Assembly: GCF_003265705.1 (NCBI RefSeq) | Contig: NW_020312858.1 | Span: 6,270,596-6,334,595 of the forward strand | DNA from: Callorhinus ursinus | Taxonomy: Eukaryota; Chordata; Mammalia; Carnivora; Otariidae | Length of the DNA stretch: 64,000 bases | Direction: 5' to 3' | In this document: positions 1 to 11,290 of the stretch, in pieces | Layout of the letters: each line of letters begins with the position of its first letter | How positions within the stretch are numbered: position 1 is the first letter of the stretch | Translations under genes and position numbers: made by a program | The notes under the pieces: generated by a model | What the model was told of the DNA's origin: nothing | The model's input: the letters and a program-made list of their open reading frames with translations, nothing else | Database searches by the model: none

Positions 1-120
1 AACAAAGCCAGGTAGTTTTGGAATCAAAATGATCTGACTCTGAAACCTCAGACCATGAAGCTAAGCCTTTTAATCTGTCTGAATCATGGTGACCACTTCT
101 TTAAGGTAGGAATTGTGACT

Positions 121-170
121 AGATAGATAGATAGATAGATAGATAACTATATATATATATATATAGTTAT
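121..170. repeat. (AGAT)n plus (TA)n microsatellite
   Basis: About six AGAT units (121-145) run directly into an alternating TA tract. Positions 143-170 form a perfect 28-bp self-complementary palindrome that could extrude as a hairpin. It is a simple repeat with no gene association visible. Confidence 0.95.
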
Positions 171-1149
171 AAAATTATAAAATTTGTGGCTTTCCTAAAG
201 GTTCTTGGCTCTTGGCTTTGGAAGACAGTTCATGATGATCCTCTGTACCCCAGGCTTAGGAAGTCATCACTCTCTTGACTATCTCCTAAGATGGGCAGCT
301 CACCACCTCGCAAGGCATCCCTGTCCGAAGTTGTAAGGCACGCCGTCTTGGAGAGCTCTGCCCGAGTAAAGTTGCAGCCAAGGAACAGCCCTCACCCCCA
401 GGGGATGGGCGAAGAGTAGGAGGAAGAGAGGGGGTGGTCATTTAATGGCTGCGTCCTGGTGGGTGTCCAGGGGGACACGCCTGTGATGGCATGACTAGAT
501 GGTGATGCCGGGCCATTTTCCTAATTGGCATTAATGACACCATCTAGTCTGAACATCCACCTCCTGCTTTCTCTCCTGCCACACCTTGCTGAATCTCTGC
601 TCTGAATGGTGACACCTGACCTGTCGATATCCCAACTTGTCTGGCCAACACCAGTTTCTAGAAGCTGGGGCAAAGGATGTCCCTTTCCAGATCCAGACTA
701 GGTTCTGGTCTCCGTTGCCCTGGACACAAGTGAAGGTCTGGTTTTCTTCCCAAGTGGGTATGATAGGCCCCCTGTGGCCCAGGTAATGGTCTGGAGAAGA
801 ATGCGCTCCTCGCTGCTTTGACACGGTGTCCGGGGGCTGGAGGCTGACTGCCAGCCAACCCTCAGACTGTATGGAGACAGAGAGAAGCAGAGACCTGGAG
901 ATCTACGGACAGAGGGAGGCACAGGAAATCCAAATGAGCAATAAGAGGGAGAGAAGGAAGGAAAGGTGGAAGGTAGGCAGGAAGAAAACCATAGTACATA
1001 CCTCCACGAATGTTGTTTTTGGGGAGGCTGAGTTCCTGAGGTACCCCCTCTTCCCACCCTTCCCTCCCTCACTCTCTTCATTTTACCTTAGTTATACCGA
1101 GACTCTTCAGTCCTAACGGGTGGCTGGGAAGAAGAGAAAACACGAGTGC
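171..1149. other. Unassigned single-copy DNA
   Basis: No gene or confident repeat is seen. It contains a 12-bp perfect inverted repeat with arms at 493-504 and 538-549, and a purine-rich tract around 880-980. The short open frames here overlap each other on both strands and lack any recognisable domain, so I do not call them genes. Confidence 0.5.
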
Positions 1150-1235
1150 TTTCACTCTGCCACTTAGCTGAGTCACTTTAGGCAAGTGTCTTGCCATCTC
1201 TGAAATGTAATCTTTGCTATAAAATGGAGATCTTC
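1150..1235 (+). mobile_element. MIR fragment
   Basis: The order 'tctgccacttagctgagtca', 'ggcaagt', 'ctgaaatg', 'aaaatggaga' matches the central core of the tRNA-derived mammalian SINE MIR in sense orientation. It is heavily decayed. Confidence 0.6.
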
Positions 1236-1574
1236 CCTCCCGGATGGACACAGAGCTGCCCTGGGTTGTACTGTCCATGTTCCTTGGACTCTGGGGGATC
1301 TTCAGAGGAAAGTTAGGGTCATGCCTCATAGGGCAAGGCCTGCAGGGCCAAGGCTGGGCTGCCTCACATGGGACAGCCGCGTCCCTTGAGAACATTTCTT
1401 GCTATCCGTGGGCAAAGGCCTGAGTATTCCTGGGGCCTGAGTCCCTCTGTGGGTCCCAGCAGTGGCTGCTGAGAGGACAGCCAGGGACACGGGAGCGGCG
1501 CGTTGGGGTGGGGCCTGGCAGGAGAGCATGGCTGGGCCCAGTTACTGTGTACTGAGCACTCTGCCCTGTTTTTG

Positions 1575-1655
1575 GCTGGTACTCCTTTTATTAAATTTAT
1601 GAGGTGGGTTTTATCATCCCCATTTTACTGATGGGGAAACTGAGGCACAGAGAAA
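1575..1655 (-). mobile_element. MIR fragment
   Basis: 'ccccattttactgatgggga' followed by 'aactgaggcacagagaaa' is the reverse complement of the MIR core (TTTCTCTGTGCCTCAGTTTCCCCATC). It is an ancient SINE relic. Confidence 0.75.
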
Positions 1656-1720
1656 CGTGTGCGTGTGTGTTTGAGTGCGTGTGCACGTGTGTTTGTGTAC
1701 GTGTGCGCGTGTGTTTGAGT
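1656..1720. repeat. Degenerate (TG)n microsatellite
   Basis: An interrupted GT-rich tract (gtgtgcgtgtgtgtttgagt and similar units). It directly abuts the end of the MIR fragment. Confidence 0.9.
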
Positions 1721-3054
1721 AAGGGCGGCCGGTGAAGTCTGTACCTCCTTGAGATGCAAAACCAGAGAAATGCTCTGGTCCGTGTGAGCGCCCCCAGGAC
1801 ACGGCACTACATGTTGTGTGGCCTGGTGGGGGCGGGGCGGAAGGGGCGGCAGAGAGCCTCTTCCCTGCTCTGCGCTCTGGCAGGGGCCAGCTGGCAAGAG
1901 GCCCCAGCCTTCCTGACCACCTCCCCCGCCGCCCCCCCGTCTCTCACTGTCCTCTGAGCTGGGCCGACCCTGACTTGGGCCGTGCAAGGCTGACTGGCAG
2001 TAAATGTGTGCCTTCCCCTCTCTGGCCCCCGGTGTTTCCAGCTGCAGAAGGAAGAAGTGGCCCTTACAGATCTGTCACCCAGATCTGAGCCTGCTTCCCT
2101 CCTGAGAGACCAACCAGCGGGTGGGGGAGGATGCGGCGGCCCAATGGCTCTGACCTTGGACACTCACAGTCAAGGGAAGCAGATTTTAAAGACATCATCA
2201 CACAGACATTTTAGAAGTTTAGATTGTGCTGGGTACCAGTAAGGGAAAGCACGAGGTTCTACGAAGTAGGATAACAGGGTGACTTAATTTAGATTGCGAC
2301 TTAATTTAGAAGGAGTCCCTAAGGGAATGACAGCTCACCCAAGGCGTGAAAGGTGAGTAGATGTAGTCAGTGCTGAAGGGGTTCTGCGTAGCAGAGACGG
2401 CCTGCGGAAAGACCCCGAGATGGGGACGAGGTAGGAGTATTTGAGACCTCTGCTGGGAGCCCATGTATTATTTCACCTCATCCAAATAAGACTCCACGAG
2501 ACCAGTGCTGGTCAGATCCCCATGAAAGACGAGAAAAGCCAGGGTCAGGGAGGTAGGGCAGGTATGTATAGCGGCCAGCATTTGTTTTCATTTCCCACGC
2601 TTTCCCCTGGATCTCAGGGACTGGAAGTCCAGCAACCACATTCCATGGATTCCCTCACCCCCGGAATTCTTCCTGTGAGCAGGGTTTTGCCCGTGAGGTG
2701 GATTCATGGGAGATCCAGAAGGCAGAAGGGCCCCAGAAGCTATTCTTTCTTCCTGAGCAGTGATGGAGGATGTGTGAGCCTCTGTCCTCTGCCTGCCCAT
2801 CACCTGTCCCTGGACCTGCATGGAGGGCACCTGCGGTGGTCCCTGGCGGCTTCCTGGAAACGCCTCACTTCTGTAGCAGGGGCCATTGCTGGCTGTGGAC
2901 AGCGGATAGGACGACGAACCGGAACACTAGAGTAGGCTCTTTCTCTCCTCCAACTCTCCCGCCCGCCTTGCAAACACCCCAGTTCCCTGAATTAAGCCCC
3001 TTTCTGCTCGAGATGCCTGGATCTCCGTATTTGGGACCGCACTCCGGCTGAAAC
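1721..3054. other. Unassigned GC-richer single-copy DNA
   Basis: No exon or strong repeat is recognised. A 164-codon plus-strand open frame at 2441-2935 has no recognisable domain, signal peptide or biased composition and is probably chance in GC-rich DNA. The segment around 2290-2430 is weakly L2-like. Confidence 0.45.
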
Positions 3055-3143
3055 ACAGGACAGGAAACTTGCCCGAGACCACAGGCTACCGAGTGGTGGG
3101 ACTGCAGGTCAAACCGGGTCTGATTCCAGCGCCTGACCTCTCT
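3055..3143 (-). mobile_element. MIR fragment
   Basis: 'gaaacttgcccgagaccaca' followed by a 'ggtgggactgcaggtcaaac' stretch matches the antisense MIR segment 'aacttgcccaaggtcacaca...gggattcgaaccc'. Confidence 0.65.
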
Positions 3144-3144
3144 T

Positions 3145-3670
3145 CTTTTTTAAATTGCTTTTATATCTTTTCTTAAATTTTTCTTGTGTTGTGGTAAAAT
3201 ACACAATAACATAAAACTCACCATCTTCATCCATTTTTAAGGGTACCGTTCAGTAGCGTTAAGCTCATTCACACGGCTGTGCGACCATCACCACCATACA
3301 TCTCCGCAGCTCTTTTCGTCTTTCCAAACCCATACTCTGTGCACATTCAACCCAGAGCCCAGTCCGTCTCCCTAAAGACTTGGTGACCACCCTTCTACTC
3401 TGTCTCTATGAATTTGTCTATTCTAAGCACCTCATAGAAGTGGAATCATACAGTACTTGTCTTTTTGTGTCTGGTTACTCTGCTTAGCAGAATGCCTTCA
3501 AGTTTCATCCAGATTATAGCATATGTCAGAATCCCCTTCCTTTTTAAGGCTGGGTAATATTCCATTGTGTGGAGAGACCACATTTTGTTGATCTGTTCGC
3601 CTGTTGATGGGCAGTTGGGTTGCTTCCCTGTTTGAGCTCTTGTGAGTAATGTTGCTGTGGACACAGGTGT
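3145..3670 (-). mobile_element. Ancient L1 3' end
   Basis: The plus strand shows the antisense of an old mammalian L1 ORF2 end and 3' UTR. Landmarks are 'tgtggtaaaatacacaataa', 'accatcaccaccatacatct', 'ctatgaatttgtctattcta', 'tggaatcatacagtacttgt', and 'ggctgggtaatattccattg' near 3550. The last encodes, on the minus strand, the WSLHTMEYYPALKRK-type end of ORF2. The only open frame there (3446-3733, minus) is short and interrupted. The element is 5'-truncated, with no target-site duplication visible. Confidence 0.85.
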
Positions 3671-4569
3671 GCGAGAGGGCCTGAAAGCCTCACCTGTCCA
3701 CCACCTGGTTACCAGCTGCCCAGAAGTCTCCATTTTACATCAGCCTGAAGGCAAGTTACCACTATCATGTCTTTGAGGCTGCAGGATGGAACATTGTTTT
3801 CCCCAAGTTGATAGGCAGAATTGTCGATCATTCTTTACAAAACCAGGCTGTCTTTGCACCCCTCTCAAATGCTCATGGGGTGTGCTGGCTCATCAGGCTG
3901 AAGAAGGAACCAAGTGGGAGAGGTGAGGGAGGGGTGAAGCCTTGGGGTGGTTTGAGAAACAGCAAATTAGCAGCCGATCTCTGAGCCCAGGAAGCAGAAG
4001 CCAGAGATACTGCCCTGCTCTGTCCCGGCTGCTGGCTCGGGACACTTCCTATCTGGTGGGAGGGCTGTGGAGCAGGAAATCACAGGTGGGTCTGGAGTGA
4101 GTCGTGCTCCCAAAGGAGGATAACCAGGTTGCCTTGGGTCCTTGTGTTATTGCTTAATTTCTGCTTTGACCCTACTTACCCCTGTTCCCAAAGGCTGGTT
4201 CTCCACAAATGCCACTGTTCTCCATGACTCAGTGGGACATAAAATTCGCAATGAACGCTGCCTGCCTCAGAGACCCACTGAAAATGGAGGCAGCTCCCCA
4301 TGCCCCGGTCCTAATTTCCCCACCTCCTGCTTCCCCGCATGCCTCTTCATGTCTCCCTTCACCCTTCCCTGTGTTCTCAGCTTGCTCCACACCTGAGTCC
4401 ATGACACCCAACACCTCCTTTTGGACACAGGTTCTTATTTCACCTTGAGATCAGAGAATCCTCCCCCAGACAGAAGTCTGTCCATCTCTGATGTGATGGG
4501 CCCTGGGGCGCATGGCACTTGGCACCTCTTTTACCCAGATTGGGCAAAAGGCAAAACTGGTGTCGACAA
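3671..4569. other. Unassigned single-copy DNA
   Basis: Nothing recognised. The short open frames have no domain support. Confidence 0.45.
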
Positions 4570-4900
4570 ACACATCGTTCACTCACTCATTTATACCAAT
4601 AGTTAATTGAGCACCACCATCAACAGAAATAAGAGTAAGAACACAATGACTGTTAATGAGGGGGAAGTTAACCAGGAAGATATATTTTAAATGCACTTAA
4701 CTGGGACCTGAGGCTCCGGCAAGATTTTTTAAGGAGGAGCTGATGTGTAAGTTGAAACCTGAAATATGAGTAGGAATTTGCTAGAGAAAGAAAAGTATTT
4801 CAGGTTCTGGAACCTGCATGTGCAAAGGCCCTGTGGTGGGAGAGAGCAAGAGGGCACTTGGGGAACCTCGAGAAGTTTAGACAGACATAGGGGTTGTTTG
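4570..4900 (-). mobile_element. L2 fragment
   Basis: 'ttcactcactcatttatacc' then 'gagcaccaccat', and further on 'gtgcaaaggccctgtggtgg', is the reverse complement of the L2 3' region. In antisense that region runs from 'tcattca...tttattgagcacc' to 'gcaaaggccctg'. The intervening part is strongly diverged. Confidence 0.7.
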
Positions 4901-5535
4901 TAAAGGACAGTGTATATGGAAGAATCCGGCTGGGAGGTCCTCTCGTCTATAGGGAATGGACTTCTCAGGGTCTTGTCCAATTCTTTTTTCATCAGATAAT
5001 CCTTTTCTAGAGAATAAGATCAATCTCAGGGGTAAATTATTGCAGAGGAAGAGCAAAGATCAAAAGTATGGTTCACTTCAACTTTTTCTTGTGCTCTGCC
5101 TTCACATGCAAAATGGTCTCTGTGAGTGTCCCCCTGACTTCTGAGTCTGGTTCTCCTCCCTCAGGCTCCTGTCCCTGCCTACATGTTCCCCCCACTTTTC
5201 CAGTTCCTTACCTAGCCACATTTATGCTCTTCTTTGGAAAACTCCACCCCTTCTCCCTGTGAGTTCTAAGCTGCAGTGCTCAGGCTTGGCTAGGCAGACC
5301 CCTCAGTTGTCACATCATGGAGGGAGAGAGACCAGTCGGGGGTGTTGGGGTCACCCAGGACCGGGGTGGTAGCAGAATGGGTGCAGAGGAGTGGCTAGGT
5401 GTCAGAGGTTGTCAGGAGGTCTTTCAGAAGGCTTGAGCATGGCTTGGATGAACCTATGGGTGGACACAGACCCTGAAAGAAGAAACACAGGGAGGTGAGG
5501 AGGGGCAGGGGAGAAGGGCTGGAATCTTTGAGCCA
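4901..5535. other. Unassigned single-copy DNA
   Basis: No gene or repeat recognised. Confidence 0.4.
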
Positions 5536-5539
5536 AGGT

Positions 5540-5690
5540 GTGGAACTGTAGAACCACACAGCACAAACTTGGGCAAGTCATTTAACCCCCTGATCTTCAG
5601 TTTTTCCACCTGCAAAGTGGGGATACAAACAGTATCTATCTCAGAGGGCGGCCAAGAAAATGAAATGAACAGCATTCAATACTGTGATTG
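5540..5690 (+). mobile_element. MIR
   Basis: 'cttgggcaagtcatttaacc', 'ttcagtttttccacctgcaa' and 'agtggggatacaaacagtat' follow the MIR core and 3' segment in order. Confidence 0.8.
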
Positions 5691-6759
5691 GCCCATCCCA
5701 GTTCTATTCTCTCTGTTGGTTAAATACATTCTGATACGTTCCAATAAACACGTGGTTACCACAGGTCTGAAGTCCAGAAGGAAGACCTGACTGGAAGGCA
5801 GAGATGGGAGATTTCCTTTCATGGGTCATCGCTCCTGCCTGTGGGGTAAATATTTGCAGGGTTAATGGGGAAACATTTAAGAGAATCAACTCTTCCCAGG
5901 TAGCTGCGGATTCTTTGGAGGATCTTATTTGCATGTGAGCAATTAATATGCCAATTGCAAACCAAGCTACTCCACTCATCAGAACTGCCCAGGGGACTAG
6001 TCGGTGGGAGCACTTGAGTCTTTAGTTTGAGTTATGGTCTGAGTTCTAGAGCAATACAACTACAGACCACTTTTAAAAAAAAATTCAATTCACTTCTCCT
6101 TCTTCTGACTGGTCTTCCTCCCCATTAGGCTGGATTAATGGAATGTCTTTGAACTTTGAACTTCCTTGTACTTTGGTTCTGAACAGCAGGCTGCCGTGCC
6201 CTAAGATGGGGATGAGGGACCCGCTCATCTGCCCCCAGGGAGTCTGTCTGAGCAGTGTCGGGCCACAGCTGATGGAAGGAGGATGCTAAGCACACCACTC
6301 CTCACCAGGCTCGGGGCTCTCCATTTCTCCCATCCAAAAGACTAGTTGAATGAGAAGAAATGAGAACGAGTGACTATTAGTGAACAAGGGGGTGAGTGGA
6401 CAGGAAGGTGGGCTCACTCTATCTGCTGTGTCAGACACCGCCCCAGACGTGGTGGCTCAGAACAGTGTTTCATCTGACTGGAGGCTCTTCTGCTGGGCTC
6501 ACCTGGGCCTGGCCTGGAAGTCTTGGATGCCTGAGCCTCTCTCCAAGGCCTGGGTCATCCTGACCCTCCTTGCATTGCCAAACCAAAGCCCGTGTCCAGT
6601 CCCAGAATCAGTGTGGGGGAGGGCACTGCACCAGTGTGGATTCTGAGAAGGGGGATTTGCTGGGGGCACTACTGTGGAGATCTACCCTGGGAGTCTATGC
6701 ACTATTTTCTAAGATTCCAAGGGTCTCTTGAATCACAGAATGGCGATGATGCAGATACT
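5691..6759. other. Unassigned single-copy DNA
   Basis: No gene or strong repeat is recognised. An 88-codon plus-strand frame (6380-6646) has no domain support. Confidence 0.4.
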
Positions 6760-7145
6760 GACAATAACCTAATACTATCATTGATAATGTATACCTTTTT
6801 ATTTAGTACTTATTAGATCCGGGGCAGAAATAATGCATTTAGTATTTAATCTTCTCGACAATTCTGTCAGATCACTACCCCTCCCAGTTTGTGGATGAGG
6901 AAACTGAAGGGTTTTCTTTTCTTTTCTTTCTTTTTTTTTTTTTTTTGAGAGAGAGAGTGAGAGAGAGAGAGAGAGAGAGAGTGTGCATGAGCAGGAGGCG
7001 AGAGGGGCAGAGGGAGAGGGAGAATCTCAAGCAGACTCCATGCCCAGCGAAGAGCCCTATGTGGGGGACCCAGAGATCATGACCTGAGTCAAAACCGAGA
7101 GTTGGACTGACTGAGGCACCCAGGCGCCCTAGACCGAGGTTTGAA
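6760..7145 (-). mobile_element. MIR interrupted by a SINE
   Basis: 'ttatttagtacttattagat', 'cagtttgtggatgaggaaac' and then, after the SINE, 'agaccgaggtttgaaagg' read as one antisense MIR. The break falls inside the 'gaggaaactgaggtt' motif, so the MIR is the target of the Can-SINE at 6911-7130. Confidence 0.7.
6911..7130 (-). mobile_element. Can-SINE (arctoid SINEC type)
   Basis: A full-length minus-strand tRNA-Lys-derived SINE. It opens on the plus strand with a T-rich tail (6911-6946), then a (GA)n tract (6947-6982), then 'gacccagagatcatgacctg', and ends in the inverted head 'gaggcacccaggcgccct'. The flanks aaactgaagggtttt and agaccgaggtttgaa look like an eroded target-site duplication. These elements depend on L1 enzymes for mobility and carry internal pol III A and B boxes in the tRNA-like head. 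Confidence 0.92.
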
Positions 7146-8039
7146 AGGTGAAGTTTGTTTCTCTAAGTGCGTCTAGTGGCTGTAATCCTTTCTGAAGTGG
7201 GAGCAGTCTGTGGTGGGACAGGCAGGCCCTAAATCCTTCCACCCTGGCCAAGAGATCTCTGGACAAAGCTCAATCACATTTCCAAAGGAGGTCCTTGGAT
7301 GTGTTGAAATGTAAGCAGCTTTCAGCAAATAGCAGTTTGATGAGCTGAGCATACGTGAATCAGAAACACGAGGTTGGTGTTTGTCTTCATCCGCACAGGG
7401 GTTTGGCAGGCTCCAAGTTCCCTTGGCAAGCAGGACTCGGGCCCTGCCAAAACCCGGAGCTCTGGCAGAATAGCGTGGACCTTCCGGTCAGGCCGGGCCT
7501 CCCTTCCTGCTGTTCGAATCAGAGTCCCGGCCTCCTGCGGCTTCTGGCTTCTCCCGCTGTGGCCCCGGAGCCCCAGGGACGGAACAGCAGGAGGCATCTG
7601 CCCAGCCGCAGCCCCTGTGGAAAAAGATGGCACAGAGCATGGTTTCCTGGAGCGCAGTCAAGCGGCAGTCCCCTAGGTGCCAGGAAACCCAGCGACGGAA
7701 ATTGTGGCTGCAGGACCCATCCGCGGGGTGTGCTGTCGGGAATCCGCTCGGAGTGAGGAGGAGTGTGGCCCGACAGAAGGGCGAGACTTGCCCGGGGCCG
7801 ACCAGGAGGTGACTTGGCTGGATTCCTTTAAGATCAGGGGATGTAATTCTGAGAAAAAGCAGCTTTCAGGGGGAAAGAGTTTAGAACAGACCTGGTTCAT
7901 CAGGCTTTTCTGTAATTGCAAACCTTCTCAGAGCCTTTACTCTCTGCGGCGAGGGATCAAGGTGAGGAGCAGGGCTGTGGCAGATTCAGGCCGATTCAGG
8001 ATGCACTCGAAGGGTGCTGGTTTGGGTGTGTTCTCCCTG
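7146..8039. other. Unassigned GC-rich single-copy DNA
   Basis: Several overlapping open frames exist on both strands (for example 7355-7756, 133 codons, and 7677-8126, 149 codons). None has a recognisable domain, and overlapping frames on both strands are typical of stop-poor GC-rich sequence. No splice-bounded exon could be supported. Confidence 0.45.
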
Positions 8040-8044
8040 CGAGT

Positions 8045-8165
8045 GCCAGAATCCAAGCTCCGTGACACAGGGATCTCGTCTGCTTTACGTGTGTCCCCGG
8101 AGTCTCGTACAGTGTCTGGCACATGATAGGTGGCCGATAAATAGTGGATAAATAAGTAAATGAAT
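8045..8165 (+). mobile_element. L2 3' end
   Basis: 'caagctccgtgacacaggga', 'gtgtctggcacatgataggt' and 'ggccgataaatagtggataa' match the L2 3' terminus (aagctccatgagggcaggga ... tgcctggcacatagtaggtg ... tcaataaat), ending in 'aaataagtaaatgaata'. Confidence 0.85.
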
Positions 8166-9299
8166 ACAGAAGCCCACGACTCACTGCTTTCTTTGTTCTT
8201 GTGTCTTGCCCTTTTCCCCTCCCCTGCCTTCCCTCACTCTCTTCTTCCTTCCAAGTATTTACCACAAACTCCGTGCTGATCTGAGGGACACATTAGCGAA
8301 ACAAAACAGGCCTGCTGTGTGGTGACTGATGGTTTCATTACAATTTTTGACTGCAGGTGAGTGAGTGTGAGAGACAGGGAACTGCCCAGGACGCTTGCGG
8401 CAGGCTGGCTCCTTGTCAGTGGGGGTCAGACCTCGGGCTCCCTCTTGCTTCCTTTGATACCCTTAACATCCCATTGCCCGGAGGTCCCAGATACCCCAGA
8501 CGTGGCAAAGCAGATTGCCGGCCCCCAGTTTTCTTTGCCTGCTGCAGCTGAAGCGAGCCACTGGCTGGTGACCTCTGGGAGAGCAGCACCACATCTGTGT
8601 GCTCCCCAGGGCACCTCCAGGAGCTGGCAGGACCTGGCACTAAGGAGCACTGCATGAGCCATGAAGCCCGGGGATGAGGCTGATTTAAGGCAGAAGTCCA
8701 CAGCCAGAGGTGAGAAAGAAACAAGAAGGGCAGCGGATGTTCTGGGATGTTCTGGAGTTCCCGGCCATGGGAACTCTGAGGCTCCGGGTGCCCCTCCTGT
8801 GAGGGTTGCAGGATGTCCCTCCTCGCCTCCCTTATTGACCCCTCTTTCTCCTTTCATGGCCAATTCTTCTTCTGGGGATCCAGAAAGTTTCTCTTGGTCC
8901 TATAGGGGCCAAGTTCCCTATAGGGAACCTTGCAGGTGCTGTCAAAAAAACAGGGTTGTTACTCTGAAGGGAGAAAGCTTGTGTGGGTATAAGGTAACCA
9001 CCTTGCTCCCCATTAGCTGAACGCTCCAGGTCTCAGAGAGTCATGGGGGTAAGTCCCTGGGACCATTCCTAATCCCATGTCCGCCTTTGGTGCCTACAGC
9101 TGGTAGTGATGGCATTTGGTCCATCAGATGATGGAGCTCCCCTTGTTGGATTCAGGGCAAGGATCTGAAAATGTGGGGAAGGTCAACGTTGTGTTAGTGT
9201 AAGTGTGAAACCCACTTCAGACTACAGTGAGGGGATGATGAGAAAGGGGGTTTCAGGGGGCTTCGCCCAGGACTGAACCACCACAGTGTTCAGGGCACT
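8166..9299. other. Unassigned single-copy DNA
   Basis: No gene or strong repeat recognised. The open frames at 8361-9020 and 8426-8863 overlap on opposite strands and carry no known domain. Confidence 0.4.
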
Positions 9300-9455
9300 G
9301 GCCTAGGCCCTGTGCTCAGGCCCCATATAGTCCTGCAAGGTAAGGTTGCTGCCCCATTTTACAGATGAGGAAACCGAGCCCAGTGAACAAAAGTGACATG
9401 TCCAACTTGCTGACACGGGGTTTGAAGTCAGGTGTGGCAAATCTGAAGCCCGGGT
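9300..9455 (-). mobile_element. MIR
   Basis: 'ccccattttacagatgagga' plus 'aaccgagcccagtgaacaaa' and 'ggggtttgaagtcaggtgtg' is the antisense MIR core. Confidence 0.8.
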
Positions 9456-9619
9456 GACTTTCAGAGTACCCTCTGCCTCCTGTGATCAGAAAGTTGTGTG
9501 CCCTCTGCAACGGCCTTCCACTGGGGACCGTGGTGGTGAAGGAGGAAGGCCCAGGGGAAAGACGTGGAGAGTATGCCCAAAAGGCCGTGTGGTAAGGGGA
9601 GAGGAGTAAAGTTACTCCT

Positions 9620-10130
9620 TCATTCATTCAGATAATACTGAACATCGACTGTGACCTAAATGCCAGAGATCCAGCAAAAAGAAAGCCAGCCCCTGACCTT
9701 GGAGAGTCAGTAGGCGAGTCAGGTAGTTTTCAAGTATTTATTACACAAAAAGTATAAATTGCATCTGTGAGCAGTGCTCTGAAGGAGAAGTATAAGCCAC
9801 TAAGAGATATTCTGAGAGGGCTCTGGCATGGTCAAGGGGGTCAAGGTGACTTCCCTGAGGAAGGAATACTTTAGCTGAGATCTCAGACATGAGTAGGAGT
9901 TAGCAAAGTGAGTTTGAGTGTGGAAGGGGAGGAGCAAGAAATATTCCAGAGACAGTCAAAAGCACATGCAAAGGCCCTGTGGCAGAAGAGATCCTGGTGC
10001 TCCCTGGGGAACAAAGAGCAAAGGGCTGGGTGGTGTCTTGAAGTTGGAGCAAAGGAAGCCAAAGTAAAGGAGGGGTGTGATTGTATTTGAATTTGGAAAA
10101 AACTCCCCTGACTGCTGTGTAGGAGGATAG
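9620..10130 (-). mobile_element. L2
   Basis: A long antisense L2 fragment. It starts 'cattcattcagataatactg' and contains 'gtgacttccctgaggaagga', 'gctgagatctcagacatgag' and 'gcaaaggccctgtggcagaa', all ordered landmarks of L2. Confidence 0.75.
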
Positions 10131-10439
10131 GCTTCCTCTTAACTGTTGAGAGTAAGCTTGGCAAGAAGGGAGTGGGAGCTAATTGCAAGTCAATTTCTCT
10201 TGCCGGGCTTTAGTGTCCCCCTTTCCGTAGTGAATTTGGCTGCAGGGATTGATCATTTCCATCTAAGGGCAGATGCTCGGTGGGCCTTCCTCATGTCCTA
10301 TGCTGCCTCTCAACAGGACACTGAGTCCTGGGGGTGAAGAGATTCTTTGTCTCTTTCAGTCTTTCTCTTGTACCATTTAACATGAAGCCTTCCAAAGTGA
10401 GTTCCCATGTGCACATGGACGCATATCTGTAAATACCTG
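10131..10439. other. Unassigned single-copy DNA
   Basis: Nothing recognised. Confidence 0.4.
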
Positions 10440-11004
10440 GAAAACAGATAGGATAAGATATGTCACCACGCAGTGATATCTACTAAGTCGAAACGTGTGC
10501 TGGGATGCGTAGATTCTACCACCTGGCATCCGCTTTCGAGAACCACCTGCATGTGGGCAAAAGAAGAGTATGGGTGGATGGTCATGCTAACATTGTTTGT
10601 AAACAGTGGAAAAAATTGGAGCCAACCTAAAAGTCCACTACTTGGCACCTGTTAAAAAATTATGGCGCAAGCATAGTGTGGAATATTAAGTAGCCATTAA
10701 ATGAAATTGGTGGAAACTTTGTGTGCTCAAATGGCAAAACTCTGAAGCATTGTGAAGGATGAAAAAAAGCAAGTTGTAGAAAGATACATACCATGCAAAA
10801 ATCAGCATAGAAATGCACCCCCCCACCCCCACCTCTAGCCTTTCCTATATGAGCTTCTAAGATCATGTGTAATACCATATAAAAAACAGAAATTTGCAAG
10901 AGAAATACTTAACTGATAGTAGGGGTTGCCTCTGGACCGGGTCAGGATTGGAGGTGACCATTGTCAAGGGGGCACTCTTGCTTTCTCAGTAATATTCTAC
11001 TAAT

Positions 11005-11044
<40 letters not shown>

Positions 11045-11290
11045 TTTGACAGAGAGAGACACAGCGAGAGAGGGAACACAAGCAGGGGGAGTGGGAGAGG
11101 GAGAAGCAGGCTTCCCGCTGAGCAGGGAGCCCGATGTGGGGCTCGATCCCAGGACCCTGGGACCACGACCTGAGCCGAAGGCAGACGCTTAATGACTGAG
11201 CCACCTAGGCGCCCCTATTCTACTATTTTTAAAAAGAAGGATGCCCTCACAGATTTTGATGTAACTTAAAATTAATTTAAAAAATCAGGT
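10440..11290 (+). mobile_element. Ancient L1/HAL1-like 3' fragment
   Basis: 'gtttgtaaacagtggaaaaa', 'accta aaagtccacta', 'atggcgcaagcatagtgtgg' and 'aatattaagtagccattaaa' are the degraded end of an L1-type ORF2, followed by an A-rich 3' UTR-like stretch. The fragment is interrupted by the SINE at 11003-11215, and no open frame remains. Confidence 0.7.
11003..11215 (-). mobile_element. Can-SINE (arctoid SINEC type)
   Basis: A (TTTA)n tail, 'gacagagagagacacagcga', 'gaagcaggcttcccgctgag', 'cgatcccaggaccctgggac' and the inverted head 'gagccacctaggcgcccc' are all present. The flanks share the 10-bp duplication tattctacta (10,993-11,002 and 11,216-11,225). It interrupts an ancient L1. Confidence 0.95.

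Noticed and set aside
7355..8126. Overlapping GC-rich frames as a possible exon
   Set aside because: Multiple frames on both strands, no conserved peptide and no credible splice-site pair with coding bias.
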